From: Nocardia bovistercoris
GTDB taxonomy: Bacteria > Actinomycetota > Actinomycetes > Mycobacteriales > Mycobacteriaceae
Length of the DNA stretch: 64,000 bases
Reading direction: 5' to 3'
NCBI RefSeq assembly: GCF_015674855.1
Contig: NZ_JADMLG010000017.1
Span: 62,001-126,000 of the forward strand
The notes beneath the pieces are model-generated. The model was not told where the DNA came from and searched no databases. It saw only the letters and a program-made list of their open reading frames with translations. The position numbers and the translations under genes were made by a program. Below, piece by piece: positions 1 to 8,149 of this stretch. Position 1 is the stretch's first letter; each line of letters opens with the position of its first letter.

Positions 1-60
1 CAAGCGCGCCGACTCGATCCGCCAGACCGCCTCGACCATCCGCCGACTCGCACTGCTCAC
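1..60 (-). CDS. ECF RNA polymerase sigma factor, N-terminal fragment (cut by window edge)
   Basis: Only the first 20 codons lie in the window, read leftward from a GTG at 60. They give a peptide containing MVEAVWRIESARL, which matches the usual opening of the large ECF sigma factors whose genes sit beside DGPF/YCII genes (the ECF42-type arrangement). An alternative ATG start is at 39. The gene begins 11 bp after the stop of the YCII-domain gene on the same strand, so the two are probably cotranscribed. The rest of the gene is outside the window, so the call rests on this short match plus the neighbour. Confidence 0.6.
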   Translation of the reverse strand, partial: MSSASRRMVEAVWRIESARL

Positions 61-70
61 CCGCTCGGTC

Positions 71-445
71 CTAGCTGCCGGACTCGGCCACGTCGGCGAA
101 ATCCTCGGGACCGTAGAAGGGGCGGATCTCGACGATGCCGCCGCGGATCGGCGCGCGGCGGACCCACTCGAGCGCCTCCTCGAGCGAGGACACCTCCCAG
201 ATCTGGTAGCCCGCGACGAGTTCCTTGGTCTCGGCGAACGGACCGTCCAGCACGGACGAGCCGCCCTTGTCGTCGAATGCCACCCGCTTGCCCGCCGAAC
301 TGGGCTTCAGGCCGTCACCCGCCAGCACCACGCCCGCCTTGGCGAGTTCGTCGTTGTAGGCCTCCATCGCGGTGAACTCCTCGACGGTCGGCATGACACC
401 GTTCTCGGTGGCCTCGGTCGCCTTCCCCAGAACCATGACTCGCAT
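71..445 (-). CDS. YCII-related (DGPF) domain protein
   Basis: This 124-residue protein is a single dimeric alpha/beta-barrel YCII-like domain. The family hallmark DGPF is at residues 67-70, followed by AETKELVAGYQIWEV, a typical continuation. The ATG at 445 was chosen because it has GGAG nine bases upstream and a family-like opening (MRVMVLGKATEATE); longer upstream extensions lack this. Such proteins are usually encoded next to an ECF42-type sigma factor, and the start of one follows here on the same strand. The biochemical role is not established for most members. A role in sigma-factor signalling or as a small enzyme is inference. Confidence 0.85.
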   Translation of the reverse strand: MRVMVLGKATEATENGVMPTVEEFTAMEAYNDELAKAGVVLAGDGLKPSSAGKRVAFDDKGGSSVLDGPFAETKELVAGYQIWEVSSLEEALEWVRRAPIRGGIVEIRPFYGPEDFADVAESGS

Positions 446-702
446 GAGATTGCTCCTTCGTCGCCGGGCCGATCCGCGTGCCGCGGACCGTGTCAACCCT
501 GACTCACCTCTATGTCGATCGGCAACCCGCGGTTTCGACATCGACGGCGAGAATTTCGGGCGAACGGTGTCGCGGCATGCGGTGGCGCCTGTCACAATCC
601 GGGGCGCATCGGCGTGCCGAAACGTCGAGAGCACGAAAGTAGAATCGGCGGAGGCGTTTCCGCTGCGGTTGTGGCAGCGGATCTTATGGAGGAAGGACCC
701 CG

Positions 703-1737
703 ATGACGACTGGGACCACCGAAGACACCCCGAAGGCGGAACCCACGCAGGCGCCGCCGACGCGGGCCGAGCAGTTGCGGGCGGTGGTGACACTGATCAA
801 GTCGGGTGGCCTCAAGCCGCTGGCGGTCTACACCTACGGTCAGCAGAAGACGGCCGCGAAGAACGCCACGTTGAAATACGTCGGCAAGGGTGTCGTGGCC
901 GGTACGGCCGCGCTGTATCGCGTGCTGCTGCCCGCAGTGCCGACACCGGGCGAAGGGGAGTTGCGCGACAAGCTGATCGAGCTGGTCGACCGGCACGCGG
1001 AGGTCGTCCAGACGGCGCCGCTGCGCAGGGTGGCCCTGACCTGGATCACGGCGGGCGCACCGGCCGAGGCGAGTCAGGAGCTGACCAAGGCCGCGATGTT
1101 CCGCATGGGGTTGCACTACCACTACCGCCAGCCGTTCGAGGAACTGTTCGCCACCGAAGAGGGCCGCGCCGTGCTCGGTGACAGCACTGTCCCCGCCGCG
1201 GTCGCGCAGCTGGTGGGTCCGGTGGCCTACGGTCGCCTCGTCGGCGCGGCCCGCACCACCCACGCCGACCACGTCCGCATCGTCGACGAGTTCCTCGCCT
1301 CGCGGCGGGTGGAGGCGGCCGAGCCCATCGCCGAGGCGAGCGATGCTCCGGCCGTGGCCGGGTCGGAGGATGCGCCGGCTGTCGTCGAGGCGGCGGACGC
1401 TTCGGCTGTGGTCGAGTCGGGCGATGCTTCGGCCGTCATCGACTCGAGTGATTCGACGGCCGCGGAGTCGGGCGGCAGTTCGACTGTTGCCGACGCGAGC
1501 GATGCTCCGGTAGCCGCGGCGTCCGGCGATGCTCCGGCTGTCGCCGAGTCGGAGGATGCTTCGGTCGTCATCGAGGCGAGTGATGCTTCGGCCGTCGCCG
1601 AGGCGAGCGATTCGACTGCGGCGGAATCGGGCGAGGTTTCGACCGTCGCCGAATCGAGCGACACGTCGACTGCCGTGGAGTCGGCCGGGGTGTCTACCGC
1701 CAAGTCGAGCGGCACCCCGACCGCCGCCGAGTCCTGA
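703..1737 (+). CDS. Unrecognised protein with acidic Ala/Ser/Asp repeat tail
   Basis: This 344-residue protein starts at ATG 703 behind GGAGGAAGG at 689-697. Residues 1 to about 200 form a helix-rich domain that I do not assign to a family, with no signal peptide or membrane segment. From about residue 205 to the end the protein is a degenerate repeat built from units such as AVAESEDAS and VVEASDAS. It is rich in Ala, Ser, Asp and Val and strongly acidic, and the DNA shows matching near-repeats of roughly 30 bp between 1330 and 1730. The tail is probably disordered and variable in length between strains. The gene stands alone and points toward a convergent reductase gene, with a hairpin between them. 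Confidence 0.75.
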   Translation: MTTGTTEDTPKAEPTQAPPTRAEQLRAVVTLIKSGGLKPLAVYTYGQQKTAAKNATLKYVGKGVVAGTAALYRVLLPAVPTPGEGELRDKLIELVDRHAEVVQTAPLRRVALTWITAGAPAEASQELTKAAMFRMGLHYHYRQPFEELFATEEGRAVLGDSTVPAAVAQLVGPVAYGRLVGAARTTHADHVRIVDEFLASRRVEAAEPIAEASDAPAVAGSEDAPAVVEAADASAVVESGDASAVIDSSDSTAAESGGSSTVADASDAPVAAASGDAPAVAESEDASVVIEASDASAVAEASDSTAAESGEVSTVAESSDTSTAVESAGVSTAKSSGTPTAAES

Positions 1738-1750
1738 CGCAGGCCCGATT

Positions 1751-1786
1751 GCCATGAGCGGCCGGTGCTGCCGTGCCGCTCATGGC
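1751..1786. terminator. Hairpin between convergent genes
   Basis: A perfect 12-bp inverted repeat, GCCATGAGCGGC at 1751-1762 and its complement at 1775-1786, encloses a 12-nt loop. It lies 13 bp after the stop of the rightward gene and before the end of the leftward reductase gene. No T-tract follows, as is common for terminators in high-GC actinobacteria. Confidence 0.6.
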
Positions 1787-1956
1787 GATCGCGCGCCCAC
1801 CGACCGCACGGTGCACGCCGGATCGGAACCCGACCGCTGCGTCTGGCGTGAGCGCGATCGTCACGCGGCGGACCCATGGGAGCGCTCCAACCCGCCTGCT
1901 CCGAGTAGCCGAGCCTGTCGGCGCCCCTGGTCGCCGACAGCCGACGAGACCGCGGC

Positions 1957-2991
1957 CTACTCGTAGTCGACGGTGATGGTTTCGGAGTCGGGGACCGCCT
2001 GGCAGGTGAGGACGTATCCGTCGGCTAGTTCGTCGTCGGAGAGCGCGTCGTTCTGGCGCAGGTAGGCGTGTCCCTCGGTGACGCGGGCGATGCAGGTCGC
2101 GCAGTTGCCCGATTCGCAGGAGAAGGGTGGGGTGAGGCCCGCGCGGCGGGCGCTTTCCAGGAGGGTGTCGCCCGCGCGATAAGGCACCTTCTTCTTTCTG
2201 CGCTTGAGGATCACCGTGACGGTCTCGGGGATCGGTGTCGCGGGTGCGGTCGACACCTCGTCGGCGGCTTCCTCGACCGCGTCCGCGTCTTCCAGCGCGG
2301 GGGCGGGGGCGCCGAAGCGTTCGCTGAAGACCAGTCCCGGGCCGGGTGCGGCTTTCTCGATCATCTCCATGAAGGGTTCGGGGCCGCAGATGTAGTAGTC
2401 GCCGTGTCCGTCGGGGCCGACGAAGTCGCGGATGGCGGCGGGGTCGAGGAAGCCGCTCGCGGAGTCGAGGTGGCGCACGACTTCGAGGCGGCCGGGGTGG
2501 CGCCGGACGAGGTCGGTGAGGGCGGCCTCGAAGATCACCGATTCGGCGTCGCGATCCGCGCAGAGTAGACGGACCGTCCGGTTCGTGGTGGCGAGCGCGG
2601 ACTTGGCCAGCGACAGGATCGGGGTGATGCCGCTGCCGCCGCTGAATCCGAGCAGCGGCACGTCGGTTTCGCGCAGGCAGAAGCGGCCGGCGGCGCGGCT
2701 CATCTCGATTTCGTCGCCTTCGGCGAGGTTGTCGTGCAGCCAGTTCGACACCGCGCCGCCGGGGACCCGTTTGACCGTGGTCATCAGTTCACCGTCGGTC
2801 TCGGGCGCGCTGGACATGGAGTACGAGCGGAAGAGCTCGGCGCCGTCGATGGTGACCTTGACGTTGCAGAACTGTCCCGCGCGGTAGGTGATCGGTCCCT
2901 CGTGCGGCGCGAGGACGAACGTGCGGGCGTCGACACTCTCCTTCACGATTCGGGTCACCGTCGCGCGCTGGAACAAAGAGGGTCTCGCCAT
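1957..2991 (-). CDS. Oxygenase reductase: FNR-type flavin/NAD domains with C-terminal [2Fe-2S] ferredoxin domain
   Basis: This 344-residue electron-transfer protein resembles KshB/HmpX-type reductases that feed Rieske oxygenases. The FAD-binding RSYS motif is at about 56-59, the NAD-domain GGSGITP at about 118-124, CGPEPFM at about 202-208, and the plant-type cluster cysteines are C292, C297, C300 and C330. The start is the second ATG (2991): AGGAGG touches the first ATG at 3000 but sits nine bases before the second. The gene is divergent from the ligase gene at 3066 with a GAGAAT operator between them. The likely partners are the Rieske oxygenases at 16553 and 42029; which one it serves is not shown. 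Confidence 0.88.
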   Translation of the reverse strand: MARPSLFQRATVTRIVKESVDARTFVLAPHEGPITYRAGQFCNVKVTIDGAELFRSYSMSSAPETDGELMTTVKRVPGGAVSNWLHDNLAEGDEIEMSRAAGRFCLRETDVPLLGFSGGSGITPILSLAKSALATTNRTVRLLCADRDAESVIFEAALTDLVRRHPGRLEVVRHLDSASGFLDPAAIRDFVGPDGHGDYYICGPEPFMEMIEKAAPGPGLVFSERFGAPAPALEDADAVEEAADEVSTAPATPIPETVTVILKRRKKKVPYRAGDTLLESARRAGLTPPFSCESGNCATCIARVTEGHAYLRQNDALSDDELADGYVLTCQAVPDSETITVDYE

Positions 2992-3027
2992 GAACCGCAT
3001 CCTCCTGGTATTAAGGTTCTACTGTAT

Positions 3028-3042
3028 GAGAATCATATTCTC
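3028..3042. promoter_or_regulatory. GAGAAT-CAT-ATTCTC palindrome, proposed TetR operator
   Basis: A perfect 6-3-6 palindrome lies in the divergent gap between the reductase (start 2991, leftward) and the ligase (start 3066, rightward). The right half contains TATTCT (3036-3041), which fits an actinobacterial -10 for the ligase operon, so a bound repressor would block it. The same motif recurs at 8103, 11012, 17928 and 56907. Confidence 0.7.
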
Positions 3043-3065
3043 TCTTACGAGACGGGATCTCTCAA

Positions 3066-4478
3066 ATGTCGCCGAAGAGCAAACCGGCCGCCCTCGAGTT
3101 CGAAGGGCGCGCGGTCACGCGTGCCGAACTCGACGCGCGCGCGGCCGGGCTGGCGGCTGAGCTGTCCGGGACGGGCGTGCGCACCGGCGACCGGGTCGCG
3201 CTCATGTCGTCGAACCGGCCCGAATTCGTGGTCGCGGTGCTCGCGATCTGGCGACTCGGCGCGGCGGCGGTCCTGATCAGCCCGGCGTGGAAACACGCCG
3301 AGGTGCGACACGCGCTCGCGGTGACCGCGCCGGTGCACGGCCTCGGCGACCAATCGGTCCTGGCCGAACTGCTGCCGACCCGCCACCTCGACGCACCCGT
3401 CGAACCGCGCGCCGACCCGCCGCCCGACCTCGACCCGGACGCCGACGCGGTCCTGGTCTTCAGCTCCGGCACCACCGGCATGCCCAAGGCGGTGCGCCAC
3501 ACCCACGCGTCCTTCGCGCACGCGGTCCGGCAGTGGCGCGAGGTGCTCGGACTCACCGCCGCCGACCGGATCCAGATCGCCACGCCACCGTCCCATATCC
3601 TGGGACTGCTGAATATCGTGACCGCCCTGGACGCCGGCGCGTGGATGCGGCTGCACCGGCGCTTCGACCTCGAAACCATGCTCTCGTGCATCCAGGAGGA
3701 CCGCATCACCGTCGAGATGGCAGTCGCGCCGATCGCGCTGGCCATCGCCGCGCACCCGGACCTGGAACGCTACGACCTGAGCTCGCTGCGCTACATCATG
3801 TGGGGCGCGACACCCATCACCGAATCGGTCGCCGAACAGGTCACCGCGCGCACCGGCGTGGCCTGGCTGCCCGCTTACGGCGCGAGCGAACTGCCCGTGA
3901 TCGCGTGCAGTCCGCTCGGCTCATCCCGGCTGGACACCGTCGGCAAGGCCGCGCCCGGCGTCGAGATCCGCGTGGTGTCGCTGGACACCGGAGAAACCTT
4001 GTCCCACGGTCGAATCGGTGAGATACAGTGCCGCGCCGCGTCGGTCATGGCCGGATACCTGCCCGAGGAAGCGAACGGGTCCGCCTTCGCCGAGGGCTGG
4101 TACCGCACCGGCGATGTCGGCTTCGTCGACGCCGACGGCTGGATCGCGCTCACCGACCGGGCCAAGGAAATGATCAAGGTGCGCGGATTCCAGGTCGCGC
4201 CCGCCGAGGTCGAGGCCGTGCTGCACGCGCACCCGCTGGTCGAGGACTGCGCGGTCTTCGGCGTGCCGCACGAGGGCGACGGCGAGGCCGTGATCGCGGC
4301 GGTGTGCGGCCACCACGCGCTCACCGAGGCCGAGTTGATCGAATCGGTCGGCGCGACGCTGGCCGGTTACAAGAGGCCGCGACATATCGTCTTCGTCCCC
4401 GAAATCCCCCGCTTGCCCTCGGGCAAGGTACTGCGTCGAGTCCTCAAGGAGCGCTATGGACGTCAGACTCAACGGTGA
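3066..4478 (+). CDS. AMP-forming acyl-CoA ligase (FadD-like)
   Basis: This 470-residue member of the ANL superfamily activates a carboxylic acid to its CoA thioester through an acyl-adenylate. The phosphate-binding loop SSGTTGMPKAV is at about 137-147. The C-terminal hinge and catalytic region reads GWYRTGDVGF, then DRAKEMIKVRGFQVAPAEVE, and ends with LPSGKVLRR carrying the adenylation lysine. At 470 residues it is shorter than the typical 500-550 because the N-terminal region is compact. It opens a four-gene operon and overlaps the next gene by 23 bp. A GAGAAT operator lies 24 bp upstream. The substrate is unknown. Confidence 0.9.
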   Translation: MSPKSKPAALEFEGRAVTRAELDARAAGLAAELSGTGVRTGDRVALMSSNRPEFVVAVLAIWRLGAAAVLISPAWKHAEVRHALAVTAPVHGLGDQSVLAELLPTRHLDAPVEPRADPPPDLDPDADAVLVFSSGTTGMPKAVRHTHASFAHAVRQWREVLGLTAADRIQIATPPSHILGLLNIVTALDAGAWMRLHRRFDLETMLSCIQEDRITVEMAVAPIALAIAAHPDLERYDLSSLRYIMWGATPITESVAEQVTARTGVAWLPAYGASELPVIACSPLGSSRLDTVGKAAPGVEIRVVSLDTGETLSHGRIGEIQCRAASVMAGYLPEEANGSAFAEGWYRTGDVGFVDADGWIALTDRAKEMIKVRGFQVAPAEVEAVLHAHPLVEDCAVFGVPHEGDGEAVIAAVCGHHALTEAELIESVGATLAGYKRPRHIVFVPEIPRLPSGKVLRRVLKERYGRQTQR

Positions 4479-5361
4479 ACAGCGGCAATTGCGCGACGCC
4501 GCCGCCAAATTGGCCGATGACCTCGGTCCGGGGTCGGTCGCCGACCTCAACGACGGCAACCGCCGCGCGCGGCTGGAACGCGCGATCGACACCGCGGGCT
4601 GGCGCACGCTGCGCACCGACGGCGCCTCCGGCGTCGAGGTCGCGATCGTGGCCGAGGAATTCGGCCGCGGCCTGATCGATGTCGCCTTCCTCGGCCCGGT
4701 GCTGGCCGACGACCTGTTCGGCAAGGCCACCGCGGACGGCGGCGCGTGGACTCTTGCCGTCGGTGACCGTGCGATCGACGCGCGCGGCCGCGACCGGGTG
4801 CTGACCCTGGAGGAGCACCGGATATTCGCCGCCCAGGTCGGCGATCCGCGACCGGGCGCGGATCTGACCCGCGACGCCGCCCACGTGACCGGCGCGCGCG
4901 AGCAGGTCGGCGAACTGTCCGCCGACGAACTCACCAAGTGGCAGGCGCTCGCCGTCACCGTGACGACCGCCGATCTACTCGGAATCGCGCGCGGCGCACA
5001 GCGTTTGGCCGTCGACTACGCCGCCATCCGCGAGCAGTACGGCAAGACCATCGGCTCGTATCAGGCGGTGGCCCATCTGCTCGCGGAGAACCAGGCGCTG
5101 ATCGAGGGCTCGATCAGCGTGCTGCGCCACGCCGCATGGGCGGTGGACGAACTCGACCCGGACGCGGCGCTGCGGGCCGCGCGCATCGCCAAGGTCTACA
5201 CCGCGCGCGCCACCCGCACGGTCTGCGAGACCTCCATCCAGGTGCACGGCGGCATCGGCAACACCTGGGACTGCCTCGCGCACGTCTATCTGCGGCGCGC
5301 GCTGACCTCGACCGAACTGTTCCCCGTCCGTCTGGAGGAGATCGACCTTGGACTTTCGTGA
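4456..5361 (+). CDS. Acyl-CoA dehydrogenase, short (non-catalytic type) subunit
   Basis: This 301-residue protein is related to FadE dehydrogenases but is about 80 residues shorter than usual. The C-terminal helical domain is recognisable: YAAIREQYGKTIGSYQAVAH, then SIQVHGGIGNTWD, the FAD-dimer contact segment. At the helix-G position where the long partners carry ER, this protein reads TTADLLGIARG, so the expected base is missing. It overlaps the ligase upstream and is followed, with a 14-bp overlap, by a full-length dehydrogenase. This pairing is typical of heteromeric FadE enzymes of actinobacteria, in which one subunit carries catalysis. That the two form one enzyme is an inference from pairing and residues. 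Confidence 0.82.
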   Translation: MDVRLNGEQRQLRDAAAKLADDLGPGSVADLNDGNRRARLERAIDTAGWRTLRTDGASGVEVAIVAEEFGRGLIDVAFLGPVLADDLFGKATADGGAWTLAVGDRAIDARGRDRVLTLEEHRIFAAQVGDPRPGADLTRDAAHVTGAREQVGELSADELTKWQALAVTVTTADLLGIARGAQRLAVDYAAIREQYGKTIGSYQAVAHLLAENQALIEGSISVLRHAAWAVDELDPDAALRAARIAKVYTARATRTVCETSIQVHGGIGNTWDCLAHVYLRRALTSTELFPVRLEEIDLGLS

Positions 5362-6436
5362 TTCACCGCAGGAGGCCGAATTCCGGGAACGGCTGCGCGC
5401 CTGGCTCGCCGACGTGGCCGGCCAGTTCCCGTCCTCGGGTGACGAGTACTGGGCGCGCCAGGGCGAATGGCATCGCGCACTGTACGCGGCGGGATTCTTC
5501 GGGCTTTCGTGGCCGAAACACCTCGGCGGCCACGACCTTCCGCCGGTCTACGACGTCATCGTTGACGAGGAACTGGCCGTCGCGGGCGCGCCGCCGCGCC
5601 CGAGTCTGGGCTATCTGGTGCAGGGGCTGGGCCATCACGGCAGCACCGAACTACAGCAGCGGTTCCTGCCCGGCATGATCGACGGCACCCAGCGGTGGTG
5701 TCAGGGCTTCAGCGAACCGGAGGCAGGCTCGGATCTGGCGTCGCTGCGCACCACCGCCACCCGCGACGGCGACAACTACATCATCCACGGCCACAAGATC
5801 TGGACCAGCTACTCCGATGTCGCGGACTGGTGCCTGCTGCTGGCGCGCACCGACCAGGATGTGCCGAGGCACAAGGGCATTTCCGCGTTCGTCGTCGCGA
5901 TGAAGCAGCCCGGCATCGAACAGCGTCCGCTGACCATGATCAGCGGCGTCACCAAGGAATTCGGCCAGGTGCTCTTCGACGGCGCCGTCGTGCCCGCCGA
6001 CCAGATGGTCGGCGCGCCGGGCGACGGCTGGAAATTGGCGATGACGGTCGTCGGCCACGAACGCGAACCCTCCACCCTCGGCTATGCCGCGCGCTACGGA
6101 AAGCTGGTGCGCCAGTTGGCCGCTCGCGTGGACGGCGCGCCGCCGGAGGAACTGGTGCTTGCCGCCGTGCAGACCGAGATGCTGCGCCTGCACGTGCGGC
6201 GGCGGCTGTCCGAACAGCTCGACGGCGTGGTCCACGGACCCGACGGTTCCCTCGACAAACTGCTCATGACCTGGGTCGACCAGGCGGTCGGACACGCGGC
6301 CGTCGCGGTCGGCGGCGCCGACGATCCCGACGCGCTCGGCGCCTATTTCTACAGCCGCGCGCAGAGCGTCATGGGCGGCACCTCGCAGATCCAGAAGAAC
6401 ATCATCGCCTCGCGCATCCTCGGACTAGGAGTCTGA
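5348..6436 (+). CDS. Acyl-CoA dehydrogenase, long catalytic subunit
   Basis: This 362-residue flavoprotein is expected to form the alpha,beta double bond in an acyl-CoA. The start is TTG at 5348 with GGAGGAG at 5334-5340, seven bases away. The FAD/acyl-CoA motif WCQGFSEPEAGSDLASL is at about 117-133, and IWTSYSDVADWCLLLART follows. E238-R239 (GHERE) occupies the isovaleryl-CoA-dehydrogenase-type glutamate position, while the MCAD-type site near the C-terminus reads MGGTSQIQ. It overlaps the short dehydrogenase upstream by 14 bp and lies 2 bp from the hydratase gene. It closely resembles the long subunits at 13492, 47256 and 50172. Confidence 0.9.
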   Translation: MDFRDSPQEAEFRERLRAWLADVAGQFPSSGDEYWARQGEWHRALYAAGFFGLSWPKHLGGHDLPPVYDVIVDEELAVAGAPPRPSLGYLVQGLGHHGSTELQQRFLPGMIDGTQRWCQGFSEPEAGSDLASLRTTATRDGDNYIIHGHKIWTSYSDVADWCLLLARTDQDVPRHKGISAFVVAMKQPGIEQRPLTMISGVTKEFGQVLFDGAVVPADQMVGAPGDGWKLAMTVVGHEREPSTLGYAARYGKLVRQLAARVDGAPPEELVLAAVQTEMLRLHVRRRLSEQLDGVVHGPDGSLDKLLMTWVDQAVGHAAVAVGGADDPDALGAYFYSRAQSVMGGTSQIQKNIIASRILGLGV

Positions 6437-6438
6437 CC

Positions 6439-7206
6439 ATGTACGATCTGCCCGACGAAATCCAGGTCGAGGCCGACGGCCCGATCCGGATCATCACCCT
6501 GAACCGGCCCGACGCGCTGAACGCGGTCAACGACGCCCTGCACACCGGCCTCGCGGGCTTGTGGTCGAAGCTGAACGACGACCGGCAGGCCCGCGTCGCG
6601 GTGCTCACCGGTGCGGGCAAGGCGTTCTCCGCGGGCGGCGATTTCGCCTATCTCGACGAGCTCGGCAAGGACGCGGAACTGCGCACGAAGACCATCGCGC
6701 ACGGTCGCGACATCGTGCTCGGCATGGCGCGGTGCCGGATTCCGGTGATCGCCGCGATCAACGGCCCCGCCGTCGGTCTCGGCTGCAGCCTGGTCTCGCT
6801 CAGCGACGTGGCCTACATCGCCGAGACCGCGTACCTGAAGGATCCGCACGTGCAGGTCGGCCTGGTCGCCGCCGACGGCGGCCCGCTCACCTGGCCGCTG
6901 CACACGAGTCTGCTGCTTGCCAAGGAGTACGCCCTGACCGGCGCGAAGATCCCGGCCGAGCGGGCGCGAGAGATGGGTCTGGTCAATCACGTCGTCGCCG
7001 ATCCGCTGTCGGAGGCGTTGGCCTGCGCCAAGCGGATTCTGGAGCTGCCGAGGCAGGCGGTGGAGAGCACCAAACGCCTGCTGAACCTGCATCTGGAGCG
7101 CGCCGTGCTCGCGACCCTCGACTACGCGACGACCGCCGAGGACCTGTCCTTCCAGACCGAGGAGTTCCGCACCGTGATCGCGGCGCTCACCCGCGGCCGC
7201 GACTGA
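6439..7206 (+). CDS. Enoyl-CoA hydratase/isomerase family protein
   Basis: This 255-residue crotonase-fold protein starts at ATG 6439, with AGGAG ending seven bases upstream. The oxyanion-hole segments are visible: GAGKAFSAGGDFAYL in the first half and INGPAVGLGCSLVSLSDV in the second. NRPDALNAVN is a standard crotonase opening. It closes the operon begun by the ligase at 3066 and would hydrate the product of the dehydrogenase pair, or isomerise it. The hydratase at 49396, also next to dehydrogenase pairs, is a clear paralogue with the same GLVAxDGG stretch. Isomerase activity cannot be ruled out. Confidence 0.88.
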   Translation: MYDLPDEIQVEADGPIRIITLNRPDALNAVNDALHTGLAGLWSKLNDDRQARVAVLTGAGKAFSAGGDFAYLDELGKDAELRTKTIAHGRDIVLGMARCRIPVIAAINGPAVGLGCSLVSLSDVAYIAETAYLKDPHVQVGLVAADGGPLTWPLHTSLLLAKEYALTGAKIPAERAREMGLVNHVVADPLSEALACAKRILELPRQAVESTKRLLNLHLERAVLATLDYATTAEDLSFQTEEFRTVIAALTRGRD

Positions 7207-7219
7207 CCGACCCGCGGCG

Positions 7220-7260
7220 GCGAAATGCCCCGGAAACCGTGGGTTTCCGGGGCACTTCGC
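7220..7260. terminator. Strong bidirectional hairpin terminator
   Basis: A 19-bp inverted repeat (7220-7238 with 7242-7260) has one mismatch and a 3-nt loop. It lies between the convergent ends of the hydratase (7206) and the SDR (7300), so it can serve both strands. Confidence 0.8.
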
Positions 7261-7299
7261 GAGAGCGGACCGAACTACTCGGCGCGAGAGCGGAGCGGC

Positions 7300-8064
7300 C
7301 TACTTGGGCGGGAAGCGCAGCGCTCCGTCGAGTCGGATGACCTCGCCGTTGAGGTAGTCGTTGTCGATGATCGACAGGGCGAGTTTGGCGTATTCGTCGG
7401 AGCGGCCCATCCGCTTGGGGAAGGGCACCTGCGGTCCCCAGTACTGCTCGAGCTGATCGCCCGCCTTGCCGTAGGCGGGGGTGTTCACGGTGCCGGGGGC
7501 GATGCTGACCACCCGGATGCCGGACGGGGACAGGTCGCGCGCGGCGACCAGGGTCATGCCGACCACGCCGCCCTTGGCCGCGGCGTAGGACAGCTGGCCG
7601 ATCTGGCCTTCGAAGGCGGCGATGGAGGCGGTGTTGATGATCACACCGCGCGACCCCTCGGCGTCGGGTTCGGTCTTGGACATGGCCGCGGCGGTCAGGC
7701 GAAGCACGTTGAACACCGCGGTGAGATAGAACTCGATGGTGGTGCGGAAGCCGTCGAGATCCAGCGGCGTGCCGTCGCGGCCGACCACGCGTCCGCCCTT
7801 GGCGGGCCCGCCGTGGGTGTCCACCGAAATGCGCAGCGGTCCCAGCGATTCGGCTTCGGCGATGGCCGCGAGCACCGAGTTCTCGTCGGTGGCGTCGGTG
7901 TGCACGTATCGGATGCCGAGTTCGGCCGCGAGTTCCTTGCCCTTGTCGTCGGCCACGTCGGCGACGACGACTTTGGCGCCCGCGGCGTGCAGGCGGCGCA
8001 CGGTCGCCTCCCCGAGACCACCGGTCCCGCCTACGACCAGTGCGGAGCTTCCACTGATTTGCAT
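7300..8064 (-). CDS. SDR 3-hydroxyacyl-CoA dehydrogenase, HSD10-like
   Basis: This 254-residue short-chain dehydrogenase should oxidise a 3-hydroxyacyl-CoA with NAD. Its opening SGSSALVVGGTGGLGEATVRRL gives the TGxxxGxG-type cofactor site, INTAS carries the active-site serine, and YAAAKGG is the YxxxK motif. Like human HSD10 relatives, the substrate loop ends NDYLNGEVIRLDGALR. The ATG at 8064 was chosen over the TTG at 8076 because it matches the usual family start and has GGA at a suitable distance. It is divergent from the thiolase gene, with a near-perfect GAGAAT operator between them. Confidence 0.88.
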   Translation of the reverse strand: MQISGSSALVVGGTGGLGEATVRRLHAAGAKVVVADVADDKGKELAAELGIRYVHTDATDENSVLAAIAEAESLGPLRISVDTHGGPAKGGRVVGRDGTPLDLDGFRTTIEFYLTAVFNVLRLTAAAMSKTEPDAEGSRGVIINTASIAAFEGQIGQLSYAAAKGGVVGMTLVAARDLSPSGIRVVSIAPGTVNTPAYGKAGDQLEQYWGPQVPFPKRMGRSDEYAKLALSIIDNDYLNGEVIRLDGALRFPPK

Positions 8065-8102
8065 GTCATATTCCAATCTTGCAACTCGTACTCTCGTACT
8101 GA

Positions 8103-8117
8103 GAAAATAGCATTCTC
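8103..8117. promoter_or_regulatory. GAAAAT-AGC-ATTCTC operator, one mismatch
   Basis: This matches the GAGAAT-N3-ATTCTC motif with one change in the left half. It lies 39 bp before the SDR start (8064, leftward) and 33 bp before the thiolase start (8150, rightward). Read leftward it contains TATTTT, a plausible -10 for the SDR gene. Confidence 0.6.
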
Positions 8118-8149
8118 ATAAGTGTTGTCGTTCGAAATGGAGGCCGCCA

